The notes: generated from the sequence alone by a model not told the origin. DNA of 6,741 bases from Desulfobacterales bacterium (GCA_029934695.1 JAOZLU010000398.1:1-6741); one strand, 5' to 3'; positions 1 to 5,703 are shown, counted from the first letter of the stretch. Numbers and translations: made by a program.

Positions 1-1199
1 GGCCGGACAGCAGAACCGGCAATGAAATTCCGGTGGTTCCGAGCAACGTTCTGCTGAGGCTGGTTCGGGAATTTTCCGATTTGGGTGCTGAAAAATTCAC
101 TTTTACCGGCGGGGAATCTCTCCTTCATCCCAACTTGTCTGATATTCTTTCTCATGCGCTGAGACAGCATGGTGTAAAGGAGGTTTGTCTTCAGACAAAC
201 GCCACTTTGCTCACAAACGCCAAAGTGAATGATCTGGTTTCAATAGCAGACAGCAATCTGACGATTCAGGTGAGTCTGGAGGGGGCCACCGCTGAAAACC
301 ATGATTATGTGAGAGGAACGGGCAGTTTTGAGCTGACGATCCAGGGGCTGAGGCGTCTCGTCAAAGCCGGGCTGGGACGGCAGACTTATGTGGCATTTAC
401 CGAGATGCAGCATAATTTCGGAGATATTCCCCAGGTAATTGAACTTGTTGAACGACTTGGGATTGACCGGTTTGTGGCGGGTACGCTGGTGATGCGCGGC
501 CGGGCCGCTCAGAACAGTCAGCTTGCTCTGCCTGATCCTGAACAGTACCGGGATCTGCTCGACCGCCATCATTCTGACAAGCGGTTTGCTGAACTCTGTG
601 ACAAATATGCCAATATCGCCGCCATTGAGTGGTTTAAGGGACAATCCGCACACACAGAAGATTGTGTTTGCACCTGCATTAAAAACCCCATGGTCACCGC
701 TGACGGCACCCTTTATCCCTGTCTCATGTTCCAGCATGATGAATACGCAATCTCAGATGTCCATTCCCGTCCGTTGCAAGATGTCATTTCAGATGCCCTG
801 CCTCTGTGGGCCGAACTTCCAAAACTCAGTCGCCTCCGAAGTGCCTTCCTTGAAGCTTGTAAGGGATGCCCCGGGCAAAAGCATTGTGCAGGCGGATGTA
901 TGGGGCGTGCTCAGGCTTACGGCAATCTGATGACGGTGGAGGATCGGTGTCAGTTGAGAAAAGCGGTTTATGCTTGGAAGGTACGTTCCGACTTGGGGCT
1001 GGACACGTTCATTGACACAGTGACGGACATCAAACTGTTCTTTCAGACGTATGCCATGTCGGGCGGAAATAAACCTCTCTCGCTCGGTTCGGATTGCCAA
1101 ATCCGAATCATATCGGCTGGGGATTTGGCAATCTCCCGCGAGCTTCTTTTTAAAAGGGTGATTTTTTTCTTGACATCTATAACTGTTCATATTATATAA
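1..1199 (+). CDS. Radical SAM/SPASM domain protein, 5' partial
   Basis: The reading frame is open to the left edge (first full codon at 3). The GTG at 33 is therefore not the real start, and the CxxxCxxC motif that binds the catalytic [4Fe-4S] cluster lies outside the window. Visible are the SAM-binding TGGE motif (105-116) and a VSLEGAT strand typical of the radical SAM barrel (about 270-290). A complete SPASM domain follows: cysteine codons at 675, 720, 858, 867, 885, 897 and 948 give CX9GX4C-X45-CX2CX5CX3C-X16-C, the seven-cysteine pattern that binds two auxiliary [4Fe-4S] clusters. The family includes peptide-modifying enzymes (anSME, PqqE, AlbA) and haem-pathway enzymes (NirJ, AhbC/D). 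The substrate cannot be named here. After about 985 the tail is not family-like: it contains a 13-bp inverted repeat and a promoter, so the original C-terminus may have been replaced. Domain call firm, function unknown. Confidence 0.9.
   Translation, partial: PDSRTGNEIPVVPSNVLLRLVREFSDLGAEKFTFTGGESLLHPNLSDILSHALRQHGVKEVCLQTNATLLTNAKVNDLVSIADSNLTIQVSLEGATAENHDYVRGTGSFELTIQGLRRLVKAGLGRQTYVAFTEMQHNFGDIPQVIELVERLGIDRFVAGTLVMRGRAAQNSQLALPDPEQYRDLLDRHHSDKRFAELCDKYANIAAIEWFKGQSAHTEDCVCTCIKNPMVTADGTLYPCLMFQHDEYAISDVHSRPLQDVISDALPLWAELPKLSRLRSAFLEACKGCPGQKHCAGGCMGRAQAYGNLMTVEDRCQLRKAVYAWKVRSDLGLDTFIDTVTDIKLFFQTYAMSGGNKPLSLGSDCQIRIISAGDLAISRELLFKRVIFFLTSITVHII
1092..1133. repeat. Perfect 13-bp inverted repeat with 16-nt loop
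   Basis: GATTGCCAAATCC (1092-1104) and GGATTTGGCAATC (1121-1133) are exact reverse complements separated by 16 bases. The repeat lies in the C-terminal coding part of the radical SAM gene, downstream of the last SPASM cysteine. No T-run follows directly; the nearest is about 14 bases on, so it is a poor terminator. A small dispersed palindromic element inserted near the 3' end is a plausible reading. Confidence 0.75.
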
Positions 1200-1200
1200 A
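1170..1200 (+). promoter_or_regulatory. Putative sigma70 promoter overlapping the radical SAM stop
   Basis: A perfect -35 box TTGACA (1170-1175) is followed after 17 bases by TATATA (1193-1198), or after 19 bases by the better-matching TATAAA (1195-1200). The surrounding AT-rich stretch fits a promoter. It overlaps the stop codon at 1197-1199 and points at the ORF starting at 1286, and possibly at sir2 further down. The -10 is less certain than the -35. Confidence 0.5.
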
Positions 1201-1285
1201 AGACAGATATTGTCAAACGTCTATCGTGGCTCCGGGTGGCTGACCCGTCAGCTGTGAACATTGTAGCGGGGTAGGGGCTTACTGG

Positions 1286-1693
1286 GTGTGGTGCCAGGGT
1301 GGGTCCGATCATCAGGGTCCCATGGAAATCGGACTGCCCGGGATCGGCGACGGCCTGAACTTCCTAGCGGCCGTTGACGAACTGGAAATTGAGGTGACCA
1401 ACCGGTCACCCAACCCGCTCACGTTCACACTTGAATCTGTTTCCGGAAATGAGGTCCCCCTGTCACTGGTAAAATCGGTCATCACAGAGGAGACGGTAGT
1501 CACTTATGAGCCTTTCACATCCTATTCCCCTGAAATATTACTGGAATCAGGTGAAAAACACGAAGTGCGCCTGGCCGTGCGCCGGAAGGATATCACAGCC
1601 GACGAGGTCACCGGACTCCTGAAAATCACCGATGATCTCGGAGACTGCTATTATAGCTTTCAACAAAAAGATTGTCCGGAGTGCGAAAATTGA
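1286..1693 (+). CDS. Hypothetical protein, probable beta-rich domain
   Basis: I do not recognise this 135-aa protein. From about residue 28 it alternates hydrophobic and polar residues (LEIEVTN, LTFTLESV, EVRLAVRR, GLLKITDD), suggesting a beta-sandwich or Ig-like module. There is no signal peptide or membrane helix. The start is unsure. GTG 1286 has AGGGG (1273-1277) 8 bases upstream; ATG 1322 would remove 12 glycine-rich residues and has a weaker site. The frame is open back to a TGA at 1241, and that stretch (with HCSGVGAYWVWCQGG) looks coding-like, so this may be the remnant of a longer protein. The last 10 residues (KDCPECEN and just before) are encoded by the first copy of the 46-bp repeat at 1665, so the native C-terminus has been changed. 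It may be a real small gene or a fragment. Confidence 0.45.
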   Translation: MWCQGGSDHQGPMEIGLPGIGDGLNFLAAVDELEIEVTNRSPNPLTFTLESVSGNEVPLSLVKSVITEETVVTYEPFTSYSPEILLESGEKHEVRLAVRRKDITADEVTGLLKITDDLGDCYYSFQQKDCPECEN

Positions 1694-1766
1694 GCGAAGC
1701 GGTTTTTCGCAAAAAGATTGTCCGGAGTGCAAAAATTGAGCGAAGCGGTTTTTTGCAAAAAGATTT
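1665..1766 (+). repeat. Two tandem 46-bp hairpin repeats plus start of a third
   Basis: Unit 1 (1665-1710) and unit 2 (1711-1756) are identical at 44 of 46 positions. The first nine bases of the unit recur at 1757-1765. Each unit forms an 8-bp stem with a 14-nt loop: TGCGAAAA (1682-1689) with TTTTCGCA (1704-1711), and TGCAAAAA (1728-1735) with TTTTTGCA (1750-1757). The only two differences, G1685/A1731 and C1708/T1754, are stem partners, so a G-C pair became an A-T pair and the hairpin is kept. Unit 1 overlaps the end of the upstream ORF. The array ends 31 bases before sir2 and may act as a weak terminator or RNA processing element. Confidence 0.85.
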
Positions 1767-1797
1767 GGTATGATCTCCTAAATCGAAAGGTATAGTT

Positions 1798-2544
1798 ATG
1801 ACAGATGATCTGATCAGAAAGGCGGCAAAAGACCTTGCCGCCGCGAAAAGTGTTGCCGCGCTGACAGGGGCCGGAATTTCTGTTGAGAGCGGCATTCCTC
1901 CTTTCCGGGGAAGGGGGGGCATATGGGAAAAAATTGATCCCAGTTATGCTGATATTGACAGGTTTATGAGAAATCCTGCGGATGTATGGAATGTTCTCAT
2001 CAAAGAGATGAAGGAGATTATTGACAAAGCAAAGCCGAATGACGGCCATAAAGGACTGGCAAAGCTTGAAGAACTGGGAAAACTGAACACCATCATCACC
2101 CAGAATGTTGACGGACTTCATCAGATGGCGGGAAATACTGATGTGATTGAATTCCATGGAACCTTTGCATGGCAGCGATGCCTGGACTGTGATGAGAGAT
2201 GCGAAACGAGCAAGGTTGAATTGACAGAGATTCCGCCCCGCTGCAAATGCGGCGGAATTTACAGGCCTGAAGTTATTTTTTTCGGCGAGATGATTCCATA
2301 TAAGGCACTCCTTCGTTCCAAAGAGATCGCTTCCTCATGTGATATCATGCTGGTCATCGGAACATCGGCCACCGTGCATCCTGCTGCCATGATGCCCGGG
2401 GTCGCAAAGGAAAACGGCGCAAAGATTATTGAGATCAATCTGGATGAGACACCGCTGACGGGTCATATCAGCGACTATCTGGTTAAGGGAAAAGCAGGAC
2501 AGGTGATGAATGCCATCTTGGCGGAAATGGAAAGTCTGGCATAG
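1798..2544 (+). CDS. Sir2-family NAD-dependent protein deacylase
   Basis: A sirtuin of 248 aa, the normal length for a bacterial single-domain enzyme. It removes acyl groups from lysines in the cytoplasm using NAD+, yielding nicotinamide and O-acyl-ADP-ribose. Visible in order are the NAD-binding GAGIS loop (24-28) with SGIPPFRG (31-38), TQNVD (101-105), the catalytic His in FHG (H120), a zinc site C128/C131/C149/C151 (CX2C-X17-CXC), FFGE (161-164), the Rossmann GTS (188-190) and a conserved C-terminal region (about 211-236). By eye, the YxxR pair of class III desuccinylases (in CobB and Sir2Af1, after the conserved PxxVW) is LxxE here (L67, E70). Small acyl groups such as acetyl are therefore more likely substrates. 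ATG 1798 has AAAGG (1786-1790) 7 bases upstream. It is probably the first gene of an operon with the RACE gene. The symbol cobB is avoided because the class differs. Confidence 0.95.
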   Translation: MTDDLIRKAAKDLAAAKSVAALTGAGISVESGIPPFRGRGGIWEKIDPSYADIDRFMRNPADVWNVLIKEMKEIIDKAKPNDGHKGLAKLEELGKLNTIITQNVDGLHQMAGNTDVIEFHGTFAWQRCLDCDERCETSKVELTEIPPRCKCGGIYRPEVIFFGEMIPYKALLRSKEIASSCDIMLVIGTSATVHPAAMMPGVAKENGAKIIEINLDETPLTGHISDYLVKGKAGQVMNAILAEMESLA

Positions 2545-2547
2545 AAA

Positions 2548-4143
2548 ATGGGAACTCGAAACTTGAAACTCGAAACTCAAAACTCAGTGTCCGACAAAGG
2601 CTGGGTAAGAACTGTTTCTCTCACGCCTCCCTCCCTGCAAGACAATACCGCAGATGCAGACCGGCTTGAAAGTGCCCTGAAAAATAAGCTTCATACCGAT
2701 GCGGTGAAGATGGACATTCATCTTTTAAAGCACCTGCCGGATATTCTCAGAAAATGGGATTATCATGTCCGCTGTGTGCTTTTCAAAGATCGCGGGCAGT
2801 GGCTCCTGGCAGGGATTACCCAGGCAGAAGACAGCAGACCTGTTACCGGTCTGGCCGTTGATCTGGGAACCAGCCGGGTTGTCCTGCGCCTTCTGGATAT
2901 CTGCACCGGCCAAATTCTGGGAGAAACTGCCTTTGACAATCCTCAGATAACCGTAGGCCCGGACATATTGGCGAGGATTCATTATGCAGATACTGAGGAA
3001 GGACTGGCGAGAAACAACCGCCTGATCACAGACGGCCTGAACCGTGAGATTGTCCGGTTGTGCGACGCGTGCAATCTTGAGACGGATGATGTGTATCTGA
3101 TTTCCGTGGCCGGCAACACTGCCATGACCCATCTCTTCATGGGCCTGAATCCCCGCTGGATCATCCGTGAGCCATATATTCCTGTGGTGAATGTTCCCGG
3201 GGTTGTGAAGGCCGAAGAACTGGGAATTCAGGTGAATCCCCTGGCCAGAATTCTGGTTTTTCCGAATATTGGCAGTTATTTCGGAGGCGACCTGATAGCG
3301 GGCATCCTGTTCTCCGGCATGAACACCGCGGAGGATACAGCCATCCTGGTTGACGTGGGAACCAATGCGGAAGTTGTGCTCGGCAACCGGAGCTGGCTGA
3401 TTGCCTGCGCCGGGGCAGCAGGGCCTGCTCTGGAGGGCGGCGTCACCCGCATGGGCATGATGGCTGGCCCGGGAGTGATTGACAGCATCGCCATTGATCC
3501 TGAGACGTATCATTTTGACATTCACACTATTGACGACATGCCGCCCATAGGAATATGCGGCTCAGGAATGATTGATCTGGCAGCCCATATTTTTCTTTCC
3601 GGAATGGTTGATATACGGGGCAGGCTGGTTCCGTCTCTATGTGGTAACAGGCTGAAGGAGAAAGACGGTCTCCGGCATCTTGTGGTGGTTCCTGGAAAAG
3701 ATTCCGCCGCGGGCCATGATCTTCTCATCAGCCAGGCAGATATTGACAGCCTGATACGGTCAAAGGCTGCCATGTTTACAATACTTGAGACCATTGCAAC
3801 TTCTGTGGGGATGTCTCTCAGCGAACTTTCAACATTCTATGTGGCCGGCACTTTCGGCTCTTTTATCAATCCGAAATCAGCCATATCCATCGGGATGATT
3901 CCTGATCTGCCCATTGACTGCTACAAGCCTCTGGGGAACAGTTCTCTCGGCGGCGCAACTTTGGCACTGCTGTCGTCTGAATGCATGGAAGAAATTAATA
4001 AGATAAGGGACCGCATCACCTATCTTGAATTAAACGTGAACCAGGAATTTATGAACAAGTTCAGCGCGGCCAAATTCCTTCCGCATACAAATACGTCACT
4101 ATTTTCTTCGGTGAAAGTGAAAAGTGAAAAAGTTGAAAGTTGA
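2548..4143 (+). CDS. RACE-type ASKHA ATPase (corrinoid activator), no Fe-S domain
   Basis: RACE proteins use ATP to help reduce inactive Co(II) corrinoid proteins back to Co(I), e.g. RACo for the CO dehydrogenase/acetyl-CoA synthase corrinoid protein. This 531-aa protein has the middle domain (about 19-95; SLTPPSLQDN) and the full ASKHA/DUF4445 domain: DLGTS phosphate-1 loop (105-109), VAGNTAMTH (187-195), GSYFGGDLIAG (242-252), DVGTNAE phosphate-2 (269-275), CAGAAGPALEGG (287-298), GICGSGMIDL (335-344), AGTFGSFINP (433-442) and GNSSLGGA (463-470). The usual N-terminal [2Fe-2S] domain of about 90 residues is absent, and there are no RamA-like C-terminal [4Fe-4S] motifs. Electrons would have to come from a separate protein. 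The family-like end LPHTNTSLFSSV (511-522) is followed by 9 repeat-encoded residues. The ATG lies 3 bases after, and in frame with, the sirtuin TAG, with only GGAAAG about 13 bases upstream; GTG 2587 is an alternative. Family firm; whether it is functional is open. Confidence 0.88.
   Translation: MGTRNLKLETQNSVSDKGWVRTVSLTPPSLQDNTADADRLESALKNKLHTDAVKMDIHLLKHLPDILRKWDYHVRCVLFKDRGQWLLAGITQAEDSRPVTGLAVDLGTSRVVLRLLDICTGQILGETAFDNPQITVGPDILARIHYADTEEGLARNNRLITDGLNREIVRLCDACNLETDDVYLISVAGNTAMTHLFMGLNPRWIIREPYIPVVNVPGVVKAEELGIQVNPLARILVFPNIGSYFGGDLIAGILFSGMNTAEDTAILVDVGTNAEVVLGNRSWLIACAGAAGPALEGGVTRMGMMAGPGVIDSIAIDPETYHFDIHTIDDMPPIGICGSGMIDLAAHIFLSGMVDIRGRLVPSLCGNRLKEKDGLRHLVVVPGKDSAAGHDLLISQADIDSLIRSKAAMFTILETIATSVGMSLSELSTFYVAGTFGSFINPKSAISIGMIPDLPIDCYKPLGNSSLGGATLALLSSECMEEINKIRDRITYLELNVNQEFMNKFSAAKFLPHTNTSLFSSVKVKSEKVES
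2553..2587 (+). repeat. Five tandem heptanucleotide repeats (AACTCGA type)
   Basis: Five 7-bp units run without a gap: AACTCGA (2553), AACTTGA (2560), AACTCGA (2567), AACTCAA (2574) and AACTCAG (2581). They lie just after the sirtuin stop and inside the first codons of the RACE ORF, encoding residues 2-13 of that protein as called from ATG 2548. Short tandem heptamers are normally intergenic, which makes the N-terminus of the next gene suspect. Confidence 0.85.
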
Positions 4144-4162
4144 AAGTGAAAAAGTTGAAAGT
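4111..4162 (+). repeat. GTGAAA/GTTGAAA low-complexity repeat
   Basis: Purine-rich units GTGAAA, GTGAAAA, GTGAAAAA and GTTGAAA are strung together. An 18-base stretch (AGTGAAAAAGTTGAAAGT) occurs at 4123-4140 and again at 4145-4162, an exact 22-base period. The repeat encodes the last residues of the RACE ORF (VKVKSEKVES), contains its stop (4141-4143) and runs into the gap before the channel gene. It resembles, but is not identical to, the repeat at the other end of the same ORF. Confidence 0.8.
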
Positions 4163-4206
4163 CGGAGGACTTTTTACTTACCACTTACTGATTGTGAGAT
4201 CATAAA

Positions 4207-5214
4207 ATGGATAATGTAAAGCAGGCTCTGCTATCCATATTTTTTTCTATTGTCCTGATCGGTTTCGGCTGTGCCGGATACATGCTCATAGAAGGCTGGA
4301 ATTTCATGGATTCCCTGTATATGACCGTCATCACCATTACCACAGTGGGATACGGGGAGATAAAGAAGGTTGACACAGAGGGACGGCTGTTCACGATGAT
4401 ACTGCTTCTTCTCGGGGGCGGATTTTTTCTTTATCTGACCGGCAATATAATTCAGTCTCTGGTTGAGGGACGGATCAGAGTCGTTTTTGGGAGGCGAAAA
4501 TTGGATACGCAGATCAACAAACTCCGGGGACATTTCATCATCTGCGGTTATGGCAGGATCGGCAGGGTGCTCGCACGCTACCTGATTCAAAAATATCTCG
4601 ACGTGGTGGTCATTGAGCGTAATAATGACCGCATACAAACCATGGACGAGGATGGCATCCTGTATCTTGTGGGGGAAGCCACAGATGAAAACGTACTTGA
4701 AAAGGCCGGGATTCACAGGGCCAGAGGATTTATCACCGCGGTGGCCACAGACGCGGACAATGTTTTTCTGGTGCTGATCGCAAAGCAGATGAACCCGGAC
4801 ATCTTCGTCATTGCCAGGGCCAGTCAGAATACAGCCAAGAAAACATTACAGGCCGCGGGCGCGGACAAGGTGATATCTCCTTATGATCTGGGTGCAAGGC
4901 GTATGGCCCACGCTATTTTGCGCCCCACCGTGATCAAATTTCTCGAAATAGCATTTTCAGATGAAAACACAGATATCCAGTTGGAGGAGATCCGGGTAAG
5001 TCCGGGATCCGAACTGGCGGGCGTGGCATTGCAGGATTCGGGGATCCGGCAAAACCTTGACCTCATCCTCATAGTCATTCAGAAAAACGACGGCAACATG
5101 GTGTTCAATCCAAAGGCCGACACCAAGTTCGAGGCGGGCGACACTGTGGTTGCGGTGGGCAGTGCCAAAAGCCTGAAAGAGTTTGAGCGGCTTCTGTATT
5201 CGAGTACCAAGTAA
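4207..5214 (+). CDS. Two-TM potassium channel with RCK (TrkA-N/TrkA-C) domain
   Basis: A K+ channel subunit of 335 aa, almost the length of the archaeal Ca2+-gated MthK. Helix TM1 (about 7-27), a pore helix with selectivity filter TVGYG (46-50), and TM2 (about 61-84) have no voltage-sensor segment. A cytoplasmic RCK domain follows: a Rossmann fold with GYGRIG (114-119) and acidic E137 at the end of strand 2, as in nucleotide-binding RCKs, then an RCK_C lobe (about 255-335). It should form a tetrameric, ligand-gated K+ pore in the inner membrane. The ligand (Ca2+, NAD(H) or another nucleotide) cannot be told from the sequence. An in-frame TGA at 4195 makes ATG 4207 the first possible ATG. No good ribosome site precedes it; GGAGG (4164-4168) is 38 bases away. 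A stronger site lies inside the gene (see 4489-4503). The gene follows RACE by 63 bases and could share its transcript. Confidence 0.93.
   Translation: MDNVKQALLSIFFSIVLIGFGCAGYMLIEGWNFMDSLYMTVITITTVGYGEIKKVDTEGRLFTMILLLLGGGFFLYLTGNIIQSLVEGRIRVVFGRRKLDTQINKLRGHFIICGYGRIGRVLARYLIQKYLDVVVIERNNDRIQTMDEDGILYLVGEATDENVLEKAGIHRARGFITAVATDADNVFLVLIAKQMNPDIFVIARASQNTAKKTLQAAGADKVISPYDLGARRMAHAILRPTVIKFLEIAFSDENTDIQLEEIRVSPGSELAGVALQDSGIRQNLDLILIVIQKNDGNMVFNPKADTKFEAGDTVVAVGSAKSLKEFERLLYSSTK
4489..4503 (+). promoter_or_regulatory. Internal Shine-Dalgarno plus TTG start at the TM2-RCK junction
   Basis: GGGAGG (4489-4494) is followed after 6 bases by TTG (4501-4503), codon Leu99 of the channel, in frame. 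Starting here would give a soluble RCK protein of 237 aa beginning just before the Rossmann fold. MthK is known to make a free RCK subunit from an internal start (Met107) at the equivalent place, completing an octameric gating ring. The site is seen directly; its use is inferred. Confidence 0.5.
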
Positions 5215-5356
5215 TTATTTTATTCCTGACTTCAAAAATTAATTCGGGACATAAGAAGGGCACTGAGCCTGTAAGCGTTCCTCGCCAACCGCAGGTAAGG
5301 ACCAGCCATCAGTTGGTGCAAAAGAAACCTTCCCTTTGCCGGATTCATACATAACG

Positions 5357-5392
5357 GATCCCTGCCGCCCCGCCATTCAGGGATCATTTTTT
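5357..5392 (+). terminator. Possible Rho-independent terminator after the channel gene
   Basis: GATCCCTG (5357-5364) and CAGGGATC (5378-5385) form a perfect 8-bp stem with a 13-base loop, followed by A and six T residues (5387-5392). It lies about 140 bases after the channel stop. The same bases encode part of the decayed methyltransferase, so the hairpin may be fortuitous. No other terminator-like structure is seen between the channel and purN. Confidence 0.35.
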
Positions 5393-5546
5393 CGATTTTG
5401 TTTATGCAATGTCGGTATTTACCCATCTTACCGAAGAAGCGGAGAAATTATGGATTCGGGAATTGAGCAGGATCATCAGGCCCGGCGGCTGTTTTATGCT
5501 CACTCTTAGGGGACAGGGCATAAAGAGAAACCAGCGTATAGCGCAA

Positions 5547-5601
5547 TTTTGCCGTAAAAGTAGTTGGTTTTACGGGCAAAATCGCCTAAAGGCGGAACTA
5601 C
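5547..5601. repeat. Nested palindromic repeat element
   Basis: Three sets of complementary arms lie in 55 bases. TTTTGCCGTAAAA (5547-5559) pairs with TTTTACGGGCAAAA (5568-5581) with one bulged G. GTAGTT (5560-5565) pairs with AACTAC (5596-5601). CGCC (5583-5586) pairs with GGCG (5591-5594) around TAAA. The first two pairings interleave, so they are alternative folds or a pseudoknot. The element overlaps the 3' end of the methyltransferase relic and looks like a small dispersed non-coding repeat. Confidence 0.65.
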
Positions 5602-5674
5602 GAACTGTTAAGTGGCAAATGAAGGATGTCATCAGGTTTTTTGAATTTTGCTGAATATGATCAGAAATTAACGG

Positions 5675-5703
5675 TTGACATTTGCTTTGACCATTGATAA
5701 AAT
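5675..5703 (+). promoter_or_regulatory. Strong sigma70-type promoter for purN
   Basis: A perfect -35 TTGACA (5675-5680), a 17-base spacer and -10 TAAAAT (5698-5703, 5 of 6 matches to TATAAT). Transcription would start near 5710, leaving an AT-rich leader of about 75 bases before the purN start at 5787. That is too short for a purine riboswitch, and no PurR-like operator is seen. Confidence 0.75.

Larger units (their letters stand above)
5299..5654 (+). pseudogene. Decayed class I SAM-dependent methyltransferase
   Basis: Frame 1 from 5299 reads AISWCKRNLPFAGF then HNGSLPP (to 5370), the usual middle of a class I methyltransferase. The match continues in frame 3 from about 5373 with PFRDHFFDFVYAMSVFTHL, then WIRELSRIIRPGGCFMLTLRG (to about 5513). 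The switch is explained by loss of one base near 5371, where family members read PPLPF. Stops at 5247-5298 (e.g. TAA 5296) and the absence of the N-terminal SAM-binding GxGxG show that the 5' part is lost or unreadable. Downstream, the frame runs through a palindromic repeat to a stop at 5652-5654, so the C-terminus is not original. An 81-residue frame from ATG 5409 is part of this relic and is probably not a real gene. The stretch 5215-5298 holds nothing else I can identify. Confidence 0.7.

Noticed and set aside
33..35. GTG as the start of the radical SAM gene
   Set aside because: The frame stays open to the left edge with coding-like residues, and a start here would omit the essential CxxxCxxC motif.
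1286..1693. RiPP precursor for the radical SAM/SPASM enzyme
   Set aside because: At 135 aa with regular beta-like patterning it has no leader/core layout, and its cysteine-containing tail comes from a DNA repeat.
1665..1766. CRISPR array
   Set aside because: The two 46-bp units touch each other with no spacers, and no cas gene is present.
1769..1774. TATGAT as the -10 of a sir2 promoter
   Set aside because: No -35 box lies at a proper distance; TTGCAA (1753-1758) is only 10 bases upstream.
3061..3072. C172-x-x-C175 in the RACE protein as an iron-sulfur site
   Set aside because: Only two cysteines are present, and they sit in the ASKHA core just before the VAGNTAMTH motif, where the family has no cluster.
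2725..3525. 266-residue open frame on the - strand
   Set aside because: It lies wholly opposite the well-conserved RACE gene and shows no recognisable motif; it is a coding shadow.
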